Shown: positions 11,001-23,000 of the stretch, one piece after another | Layout: every line of letters starts with the position of its first letter | Position numbering within the stretch: position 1 is the first letter of the stretch | Assembly (NCBI GenBank): GCA_036245525.1 | Contig: BTPG01000003.1 | Coordinates: 210,628,570 to 210,692,569, forward strand | Length of the DNA: 64,000 nt | Reading direction: 5' to 3' | DNA from: Semisulcospira habei | Lineage: Eukaryota; Mollusca; Gastropoda; Semisulcospiridae | Translations under genes and position numbers: made by a program | Notes under the pieces: model-generated | What the model was told of the DNA's origin: nothing | Databases searched by the model: none | The model's input: the letters and a program-made list of their open reading frames with translations, nothing else

Positions 11001-14000
11001 TACCATAGTCGCACTAACTGACCGCAGTCGCACTAACCTACCGTAGTCGCACTAACTTACCGCAGTCACACTAACCTACCGTAGTCGCACTAACTTACTG
11101 CAGTCGCACTAACCTACCCTAGTCGCACTAACTTACCTCAGTCACATTAACCTACCGTAGTCGCACTAACTTACCGCAGTCGCACTAACCTACTGTAGTC
11201 GCACTAACTTACCGCAGTCACACTAACCTACCGTAGTCGCACTAACTTACCGCAGTCACACTAACCTACCGCAGTCGCACTAACCTACCGCAGTCGCACT
11301 AACCTACCGTAGTCACACTAACTTACCGCAGTCGCACGAACCTACCGTAGTAGCACTAACGTACCGCAGTCGCACTAACCTACCGTAGTTGCACTAACTT
11401 ACCGCAGTCGCACTAACCTACCGTAGTCGCACTAACTTACCGCAGTCACACTAACCTACCTTAGTCGCACTAACTTACCACAGTTGCACTAACCTACCCT
11501 AGTCGCACTAACTTACCGCAGTCACACTAACCTACCGTAGTCGCACTAACTTACCGAAGTTGCACTAACCTACCATAGTCGCACTAACTTACCGCAGTCA
11601 CACTAACCTACCATAGTCGCACTAACTTACCGCAGTCACACTAACCTACCGCAGTTGAACTAACCAACCGCAGTCGCACTAACCTACCGTAGTCGCACTA
11701 ACTTACTGCAGTCGCACGAACCTACCGTAGTTGTACTAACTTACCGCAGTCGCACTAACCTACCGTAGTCGCACTAACTTACCGCAGTCACACTAACCTA
11801 CCGTAGTCGCACTAACTTTCCGCAGTTGCACTAACCTACCCTAGTCGCACTAACTTACCGCAGTCACAATAACCTACCGTAGTCGCACTAACTTACCGCT
11901 GTCGCACTAACCTACCATAGTCGCACTAACTTACCGCAGTCACAATAACCTACCGTAGTCGCACTAACTTACCGCAGTCACACTAACCTACCACAGTCGC
12001 ACTAACCTACCACAGTCGCACTAACCTACCGTAGTCGCACTAACTTACCGCAGTCGCACGAACCTACCGTAGTCGCACTAACTTACCGCAGTCGCACTAA
12101 CCTACTGTAGTAGCACTAACTTACCGCAGTCGCACTAACCTACCGTAGTCGCACTAACTTACCGCAGTAACACTAAACTACCGTAGTCGCACTAACTTAC
12201 CGCAGTCGCACTAACCTACCCTAGTCGCACTAACTTACCGCAGTCACACTAACCTACCGTAGTCGCACTAACTTTCCGCAGTCGCACTAATCTGCCGTAG
12301 TCGCACTAACTTACCGCAGTCACACTAACCTACCGTAGTCGCACTAACTTACCGCAGTCACACTAAACTACCATAGTCGCACTAACTGACCGCAGTTGCA
12401 CTAACCTATCGTAGTCGCACTAACTTACTGCAGTAGCACTAACCTACCGTAGTCGCACTAACTTACCGCAGTCGCACTAACCTAACATAGTCGCACTAAC
12501 TTACCGCAGTCACACTAACCTACTGCAGTTGCACTAACTTACCACAGTCGCACTAACATACCGTAGTCGCACTAACCGCAGTCACACTAACTTACCGCAG
12601 TCGCACTAACTTTCCGCAGTCACACTAATATACCGTAGTCGCACTAACTTTCCGCAGTCGCACTAACTTACCGCAGTCGCACTAACCTACCGCAGTCACA
12701 CTAACTTACCACAGTCGCACTAACCTACCATAGTCGCACTATCTTACCACAGTCGCACTAACCTACCGTAGTCGAACTAACTTACTGCAGTCGCACTAAC
12801 CTACCATAGTCGCACTAACTGACCGCAGTCGCACTAACCTACCGTAGTCGCACTAACTGACCGCAGTCACACTAACCTACCGTAGTCGCACTAACCTACC
12901 GCAGTCGCACTAACCTACCCTAGTCGCACTAACTTACCACAGTCACACTAACCTACCGCATTCGCACTAACCTACCGCAGTCGCACTAACCTACCGTAGT
13001 CACACTAACTGACCGCAGTCGCACTAACCTACCGTAGTCGCACTAAATTACCGCAGTCACACTAACCTACCGTAGTCGCACTAACCTACCGCATTCGCAC
13101 TAACATACCATAGTCGCACTAACTTACCGCAGTCGCACTAACCTACCGCAGTCGCACTAACCTACCGTAGTCGCACTAACTTACCGCAGTCACACTAACC
13201 TACTGCAGTTGCACTAACTTACCACAGTCGCACTAACATACCGTAGTCGCACTAACCGCAGTCACACTAACTTACCGCAGTCGCACTAACTTTCCGCAGT
13301 CACACTAATATACCGTAGTCGCACTAACTTTCCGCAGTCGCACTAACTTACCGCAGTCGCACTAACCGACCGCAGTCACACTAACTTACCACAGTCGCAC
13401 TAACCTACCATAGTCGCACTATCTTACCACAGTCGCACTAACCTACCGTAGTCGCACTAAATTACCGCAGTCACACTAACCTACCGTAGTCGCACTAACC
13501 TACCGCATTCGCACTAAACTACCATAGTCGCACTAACTTACCGCAGTCGCACTAACCTACCGCAGTCGCACTAACCTACCGTAGTCGCACTAACTTACTG
13601 CAGTCGCACTAACCTACCGTAGTTGTACTAACTTACCGCAGTCGCACTAACCTACCGTAGTCGCACTAACTTACCGCAGTCACACTAACCTACCGTAGTC
13701 GCACTAACTTTCCGCAGTTGCACTAACCTACCCTAGTCGCACTAACTTACCGCAGTCACACTAACCTACCGTAGTCGCACTAACTTACCGCTGTCGCACT
13801 AACCTACCATAGTCGCACTAACTTACCGCAGTCACAATAACCTACCGTAGTCGCACTAACTTACCGCAGTCGCACGAACCTACCGTAGTCGCACTAACTT
13901 ACCGCAGTCGCACTAACCTACTGTAGTAGCACTAACTTACCGCAGTCGCACTAACCTACCGTAGTCGCACTAACTTACCGCAGTAACACTAAACTACCGT

Positions 14001-17000
14001 AGTCGCACTAACTTACCGCAGTCGCACTAACCTACCCTAGTCGCACTAACTTACCGCAGTCACACTAACCTACCGTAGTCGCACTAACTTTCCGCAGTCG
14101 CACTAACCTACCGTAGTCGCACTAACTTACCGCAGTCAAATTAACCTACCGTAGTCGCACTAACTTACCGCAGTCACACTAAACTACCATAGTCGCACTA
14201 ACTGACCGCAGTTGCACTAACCTATCGTAGTCGCACTAACTTACTGCAGTAGCACTAACCTACCGTAGTCGCACTAACTTACCGCAGTCGCACTAACCTA
14301 ACATAGTCGCACTAACTTACCGCAGTCACACTAACCTACTGCAGTTGCACTAACTTACCACAGTCGCACTAACATACCGTAGTCGCACTAACCGCAGTCA
14401 CACTAACTTACCGCAGTCGCACTAACTTTCCGCAGTCACACTAATATGCCGTAGTCGCACTAACTTTCCGCAGTCGCACTAACTTACCGCAGTCGCACTA
14501 ACCGACCGCAGTCACACTAACTTACCACAGTCGCACTAACCTACCATAGTCGCACTATCTTACCACAGTCGCACTAACCTACCGTAGTCGAACTAACTTA
14601 CTGCAGTCGCACTAACCTACCATAGTCGCACTAACTGACCGCAGTCGCACTAACCTACCGTAGTCGCACTAACTTACCGCAGTCACACTAACCTACCGTA
14701 GTCGCACTAACCTACCGCAGTCGCACTAACCTACCCTAGTCGCACTAACTTACCACAGTCACACTAACCTACCGCATTCGCACTAACCTACCGCAGTCGC
14801 ACTAACCTACCGTAGTCACACTAACTGACCGCAGACGCACTAACCTACCGTAGTCGCACTAAATTACCGCAGTCACACTAACCTACCGTAGTCGCACTAA
14901 CCTACCGCATTCGCACTAACATACCATAGTCGCACTAACTTACCGCAGTCGCACTAACCTACCGCAGTCGCACTAACCTACCGTAGTCGCACTAACTTAC
15001 CGCAGTCACACTAACCTACTGCAGTTGCACTAACTTACCATAGTCACACTAACATACCGTAGTCGCACTAACCGGAGTCACACTAACTTACCGCAGTCGC
15101 ACTAACTTTCCGCAGTCACACTAATATACCGTAGTCGCACTAACTTTCCGCAGTCGCACTAACTTACCGCAGTCGCACTAACCGACCGCAGTCACACTAA
15201 CTTACCACAGTCGCACTAACCTACCATAGTCGCACTATCTTACCACAGTCGCACTAACCTACCATAGTCGCACTAAATTACCGCAGTCACACTAACCTAC
15301 CGTAGTCGCACTAACCTACCGCATTCGCACTAAACTACCATAGTCGCACTAACTTACCGCAGTCGCTCTAACCTACCGTAGTCGCACTAACCGCAGTCAC
15401 ACTAACTTACCGCAGTCGCACTAACTTTCCGCAGTCACACTAACGTACCGTAGTTGCACTAACTTTCCGCAGTCGCACTAACTTACCGCAGTCGCACTAA
15501 CCTACCGTAGTCACACTAACTTACCGCAGTCGCACTAACCTACCGTAGTTGCACTAACTTACCGCAGTCGCACTAACCTACCGTAGTCGCACTAACTTAC
15601 CGCAGTCACACTAACCTACCGTAGTCGCACTAACTTACTGCAGTCGCACTAACCTACCATAGTCACACTAACTTACCGCAGTCGCACTAACCTACCGTAG
15701 TCGCACTAACTTACCGCAGTCACACTAACCTACCGTAGTCGCACTAACTTACCGCAGTCACACTAACCTACCCTAGTTGCACTAACTTACCGCATTCACA
15801 CTAACCTACCGTAGTCGCACTAACTTACCGCAGTCGCACTAACCTACCATAGTCGCACTAACTTACCGCAGTCACACTAACCAACCGTAGTCGCACTAAC
15901 TTACTGCAGTCACACTAACCTACCGCAGTCGCACTAACCTACCGCAGTCGCACTAACCTACTGTAGTCGCACTAACCTACCATAGTCGCACTAACTTACC
16001 ACAGTCGCACTAACCTACTGTAGTAGCACTAACTTACCACAGTCGCACTAACCTACCGTAGTCGCACTAACTTACCACAGTCACACTAACCTACCGTAGT
16101 CGCACTAACTTACCGCAGTCGCACTAACCTACCCTAGTCGCACTAACTTACTGCAGTCACACTAACCTACCGTAGTCACACTAACTTACCGCAGTCGCAA
16201 TAACCTACCGTAGTCGCACTAACTTACTGCAGTCACACTAAACTACCGTAGTCGCACTAACTGACCGCAGTCGCACTAACCTACCGTAGTCGCACTAACT
16301 GACCGCAGTCGCACTAACCTACCGTAGTCGCACTAACTTACCGCAGTCGCACTAACCTACCGTAGTCGCACTAACTTACCGCAGTCGCACTAACCTACCG
16401 TAGTCGCACTAACCGCAGTCACACTAACTTACCGCAGTCGCACTAACTTTCCGCAGTCACACTAACGTACCGTAGTTGCACTAACTTTCCGCAGTCGCAC
16501 TAACTTACCGCAGTCGCACTAACCTACCGTAGTCACACTAACTTACCGCAGTCGCACTAACCTACCGTAGTTGCACTAACTTACCGCAGTCGCACTAACC
16601 TACCGTAGTCGCACTAACTTACCGCAGTCACACTAACCTACCGTAGTCGCACTAACTTACTGCAGTCGCACTAACCTACCATAGTCGCACTAACTTACCG
16701 CAGTCGCACTAACCTACCGTAGTCGCACTAACTTACCGCAGTCACACTAACCTACCGTAGTCGCACTAACTTACCGCAGTCACACTAACCTACCCTAGTT
16801 GCACTAACTTACCGCATTCACACTAACCTACCGTAGTCGCACTAACTTACCGCAGTCGCACTAACCTACCCTAGTCGCACTAACTTACCGCAGTCACACT
16901 AACCAACCGTAGTCGCACTAACTTACTGCAGTCACACTAACCTACCGCAGTCGCACTAACCTACCGCAGTCGCACTAACCCACTGTAGTCGCACTAACCT

Positions 17001-20000
17001 ACCATAGTCGCACTAACTTACCACAGTCGCACTAACCTACTGTAGTAGCACTAACTTACCACAGTCGCACTAACCTACCGTAGTCGCACTAACTTACCAC
17101 AGTCACACTAACCTACCGTAGTCGCACTAACTTACCGCAGTCGCACTAACCTACCCTAGTCGCACTAACTTACTGCAGTCACACTAACCTACCGTAGTCA
17201 CACTAACTTACCGCAGTCGCAATAACCTACCGTAGTCGCACTAACTTACTGCAGTCACACTAAACTACCGTAGTCGCACTAACTGACCGCAGTCGCACTA
17301 ACCTACCGTAGTCGCACTAACTGACCGCAGTCGCACTAACCTACCGTAGTCGCACTAACTTACCGCAGTCGCACTAACCTACCGTAGTCGCACTAACTTA
17401 CCGCAGTCGCACTAACCTACCATAGTCGCACCAACTTACCGCAGTCGCACTAACCTACCGTAGTCGCACTAACCTACCGCAGTCGCACTAACGTAACGTA
17501 GTCGCACTAACTTTCCGCAGTCACAGTAACCTACCGCAGTCGCACTAACTTACCGCAGTCGCACTAACCTACCGTAGTCGCACTAACCGCAGTCACACTA
17601 ACTTACCGCAGTCGCACTAACTTACCGCAGTCGCACTAACCTACCGTAGTCGCACTAACTTACTGCAGTCGCACTAACTTACCGCAGTCGCACTAACCTA
17701 CCGCAGTCGCACTAACTTACCACAGTCGCACTAACCTACCATAGTCGCACTAACTTACCGCAGTCGCACTAACCTACCGTAGTCGCACTAACTTACCGCA
17801 GTCACACTAACCTACCGTAGTCGCACTAACTGACCGCAGTCGCACTAACCTACCGTAGTCGCACTAACTTACCGCAGTCACACTAACCTACCATAGTCGC
17901 ACTAATCTACCGCAGTCGCACTAACCTACCGTAGTCGCACTAACTTACCGCAGTCGCACTAACCTACCGCAGTCGCACTAACCTACCGCAGTCGCACTAA
18001 CCTACCGCAGTCGCACTAACCTACCGCAGTCGCACTAACCTACCGTAGTCGCGGGGGCTCATGATGATTAATGTCTCTTGCTCGTCCTTATACTTCAGGC
18101 CATGTTGGTCCCATTTACATCTGTGTTGTTCACGCGAATGTCGGTCAGTGATCGGTCGTGTCAGACGCGAGATTCGCGATCATTAACAGCTAAGGGATTA
18201 AAACCCATGGTCAACAAAACTCAGCACCACTGATCTAGATATAAAATACGATTGTTCTTTTGATTCTGTTTCTTTCTTGTTCGTACCTGGCAAGCAGTAT
18301 ACTTAAGAGGCAAACCAGACATGTTTAGTACTGTTACTTAAGTATACTGCTTGCCAGGTGCCGGGTAACCCGTGATGGTAAACTTAAGAGGCAAACCAGA
18401 CATGTTTAGTACTGTTACTTAAGTTTACCATCACGGGTTACCGATGATTTAATTTGCGATCCACGAATCACAAATCATCAATACTGGCATTGACTTCTCA
18501 CTAGGGAAAGAGGCGATGATGAATCCTTTCAGCGGCTGAAAACTCTAAAAACAGAAGGGGGGGATGGGAGGAGGGGGGTGGGGGGTTATACACAGGAGTT
18601 GTACCAAAATGTAGAACTTCGCGATTCTGGCTGCTGTTTGATGTACTGATTGGAAACATGCCTACTCCAATTTATTCCATGTCATTATGTTTCATCCAGA
18701 GTGTGATGACGAACATTACGGACAAGACTGTGAGGAAGAATGTGGAGCCTGTATGGGTGGTACCTGTCACCATGTCAACGGGTCTTGTCAGCAGTGTGAG
18801 GCCAACTACACTATGCCGCTGTGTAAAGGTACTTTTATAAATCTGTCATACCAGTTGGTCTATAACTTGAAGTAACTGCTCAACGCCGTACGGCCCAAAA
18901 TTACAGACTAGCACAGTTATTGTTTCGTGTAAAGGGCACCATCTTCAGTAACTTTCCGTACCGTTTGCAGGAGAACTCCCCAGATAGACCCACGCGGGGT
19001 GTACACCACAAGTACACTTCTTTTCAAAATGAGATGCGAAGCACAAGTACACCTTGCGAAGCACAAGTACACCATGCGAAGCACAAGTACACCATGCGAA
19101 GCACAAGTACACCATGCGAAGCATACTTACACAATGCGAAGCACAAGTACACCCTGTGAAGCACAAGTACACCACGCAAAGCAGAAGTACATCATGCTAA
19201 GCACAAGTACACCATGCGAAGGATATCATTTTGAATAGAAGTGCACTTTTGATGTACTTCCTAAGTAGGTAGCGTACTTGTGGTTTATTCCCCGAGTAGG
19301 TCTACTTGTATCTCAGTTTAATAGAAGTGGTGTACTGAGTCAGTGTATACGTATCTCGTAGTCGACCAATGGCCATCTATAGAAATCTCTTGGCTTGACT
19401 TCGCGAACGAAGATTTTATAGGAGTTGCCCACGACGTCTGCAGGCTTGTTCTTGGCTGCGGAGGCCAATCCGAGACAGGCAGGTTCGACCGCAGTGGCTG
19501 CAGGGTAAGGTATGGCCAGGGTTCTGAGCTGCAGCATCTCTGTTTTTTCTCCTGAGACGCTTGTCCTTAAGGCTAGCTCTGTGAGAGTCCTCAAAGGAGA
19601 CAGCTGCCTTGTAAATGGTGGAGCGCCAGGTGTCACGGTCCGCAGCAAGCGAAGACCACTGGTGGTGGTCGATTTGGCAGGCACTAAGTGACTTCTTGAG
19701 ACAGTCTTTGTATCTCTTCTTTGGTGCCCCTCTGTCACGGTGTCCAGTAGCAAGCTCGCCGAACAGGGTGATCTTTGGTAGGCGATGATCCTCCATCCTG
19801 GAGACATGCCCCGCCCAGCGGAGCTGTGTCCGCAGCAGCAAAGCCTCGATGCTCACAGTTTCAGCCTGTTCAAGGACCTCGACGTTGGTGACATAGTCAC
19901 TCCAGTCAATGCCCAGGATGGTACGCAGGCAGCGCTGGTGGAAGCGTTCGAGGAGTCGTAGTTGGCTGCGGTAGAGGGCCCAGGACTCGGAACCATACAG

Positions 20001-23000
20001 CAGGGTGGTGAGGACCACAGCTCTGTACACGCTGATCTTGGTGCCTGTTTTCAGCTGTTGGTTGTGCCACACCCGCTTGAAAAGTCGCCCGAAAGCGCTG
20101 TTCGCTTTTGCCAGCCTGCTGTCAAGCTCCTTGTCCAGCTTGGCGTCCGACGTGATAATGCAGCCAAGGTAAGTAAACTGGTGCACTGACTTTAGTTCAG
20201 ACTCGCCAATGGTGATGTGAGAAGGGCGATACACTGTCTTGGGTGCCGGCTGATGGAGGACCTCTGTCTTTTTCAGACTGACCTCGAGTCCAAAGAGCTG
20301 GGCAGCATCTGCGAAGCAAGACGTGATGCGCTGCAGGGCTCTCTCTGTGTGTGCAACGAGGGAAGCATCATCAGCAAAAAGCAGCTCACGAATCAGTTGG
20401 TCTAGGGTTTTCGTGTGGGCCTGCAGTCGTCTGAGGTTGAACAGGCTGCCATCGAGACGATACCTGATGTACACTGCATCGTCATCATCGAGGTCCACTG
20501 TGGCCTGCTTCAACATCATACTAAAAAAGATGGTGAAGAGGGTCGGTGCCAGCACGCAGCCTTGCTTTACGCCGTTGAGAATAGGGAATGGTTCTGAGAG
20601 GTCATTGTTGAGTCTGACCTGGCCTTGTTGGTCCTCGTGTAGCTGGACAATCATGTTGAGGAACTTTGGGGGACAGCCAAGTCGCTCCAGGATCTGCCAC
20701 ATGCCTTGCCTGCTCACAGTGTCGAACGCTTTTGTTAGGTCGACAAATGTTACGTACAGCCCTTTGTTCTGCTCGCGGCACTTCTCCTGCAGCTGTCTCA
20801 GCACAAAGACCATATCGGTGGTGCTCCTGTTTGCTCTGAAGCCACACTGGCCCTCTGGGAGTTGGTCTTCAGCGATGGCAGGTACCAGCCGATTCAGGAG
20901 CAGCCTTGCAAGGATTTTCCCAGCAATGGACAGCAGGGTAATTCCCCGATAGTTGGAACAGTCAGACTTCTCGCCTTTGTTCTTGTACAGGGTGATAACA
21001 ACTGCATCACGGAGATCTTTTGGTAGTGTTCCTTCCTCCCAGCAGCAGAGAAAGAGGTCATGGAGCTTGTTGTGCAGTGCTGTGCCTCCATGTTTCCAGA
21101 TCTCTGGCGGTATTCCATCAATGCCTGCTGCTTTGCCACTCTTGAGCTGGTGGATGGCTGTGAGGGTCTCTTCAGCGGTGGGCGGTTCGTCCAATTCAAC
21201 CTTTACTGGGAGGTGTGGGATTTGTAGGACGACTGCTTCTTGAACAGTGCGCTCAGCGCTGAAGAGGCTCTGAAAGTATTCCGACCAGCGGTTCAAGATG
21301 GAGGTATTATCTGTGAGGAGTGCCTGGCCATTCGCGCTTCGCAGGGGACTTTGTACCAGGTGCCTGGGGCCATACACTGCTTTCAGTGCTTCGTAGAAGC
21401 CCCTGTAGTCACCATTGTCAGCGCAAAGCTGGGTCCTCTGTGCAAGTCTGGTCCACCACTCATTCTGGAGATCTCTGAGCTTGCGCTGGAGACTGCTGCA
21501 GACGAGGCGGAAGGCAGACTTCTTCACAGGGCAGGAAGGCTGGGCTAGGTGGGCCTGATGGGCGGCTCTTTTTTTTTGCTAGGTGTTCCTGGATCTCTAC
21601 ATCGTTTTCGTCAAACCAGTCTTTGTTCTTCTTTCTGGCGAAACCCAAGACTTCTGCAGAGGATTTTGCAATAGCAGTTTTCAGTTGTTCCCAAAGTGTT
21701 TCAGGGGAGGAGTCTACTGGGTCCGCTGTGTCTTTGAGCCTGCGCTGTAAATCTGTCTGAAAAGCAGCTTTCACATTGTCACGCTGAAGGCTGGCAACAT
21801 CAAGCTTTTTCTTGGGGGGCCCCCATTTCTTGGGTTTTGGCTTGAAGTGGAGCCTGAGTTTGCAGCGGACAAGGCGGTGGTCAGTGTGGCACTCTGCGCT
21901 GGGCATCACTCTGGTGAGGAGGACGTCACTGCGGTCCCTCTGACGCACTAGGACATAGTCGATAAGGTGCCAGTGTTTGGAGCGAGGATGCATCCAGGTG
22001 GTCTTTCGACTGTCCTTTTGCTGAAAAGTAGTGTTGGTGATGACCAGTTGCTGCTCCGCACAGAACTCCAACAGTAGGCGGCCATTGTCATTGCAGTTCC
22101 CCACGCCATGCTTGCCGAGGACTCCTTTCCAGGCTTCAGAGTCCTGGCCCACTCTGGCGTTGAAGTCGCCAAGGATGATGACTTTGTCGTCTGCAGGGGT
22201 ACTCTGTAGGAGGCTGCGCAGGTCAGTGTAAAACTTGTCCTTTTCAGCAGGCTCTGCTAGGAGGGTTGGGGAGTACACACTGAGAAGGGTGACGTGTTGC
22301 TGGTGTCTCAGTGGGAGGCGCATGGACATGATGCGGTCTGAGTGGCCCGTTGGTAGGTTTTCCAGCTTAGTCGCAATGGATGTCTTGACCATGAAACCCA
22401 CGCCTGAGAGCCGTCTTTCTGATGCAGGCCTGCCTGACCAGTAGAGGGTGTACTCAGCACCAAGTTCTTGGAGGCTGCCTTCTTCCGGAAGGCGTACTTC
22501 GCTGAGCGCGGCGATGTCGATGTTTAACCTCCGCAATTCATGGGCAATGAGGGCGGAGCGACGTTCAGGGCGTCCGCTGTCTGCTTTGTCGAGCATGGTT
22601 CGGACGTTCCAGCATGCTACGTTGAGTCCGGTCGTGGTCGTCATGAGAGTGGATCCGTTATTCTTTCTTGTTTTTTGACCGCAGGAGAAGATGCCCGTTG
22701 ACCCCGGCTAGCCAACTGGGTTACGAGGGGATGAGCTTTGGTTAGGCCACCTTTTCTAGGCCCCTCTCCGTGTGGAGCAAGCAGTGCTGTCCCTAGAGAA
22801 GGCTGCTTGGTCGTTCAGGGTGTGCCGAGTGATGTTGTCATCCCCAGGTCAACATCAGGCGACCAATATCCTGAACCGCCTGCATGCAGGTTTGAGACTG
22901 CGGCTTCCAGTGACATCTTTCACCTGCCGTTTCGCCCCTCGCCCGTCGCTACAGGACTTGGAATGGTCAGTGTCATGGTCCGTGGACGTTTCCTAAAGCC

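Noticed and set aside
10888..18053. CRISPR array or telomeric repeat
   Set aside because: Repeats are contiguous 19-mers without spacers, in a eukaryotic intron inside a MITE; the unit is not a telomere motif.
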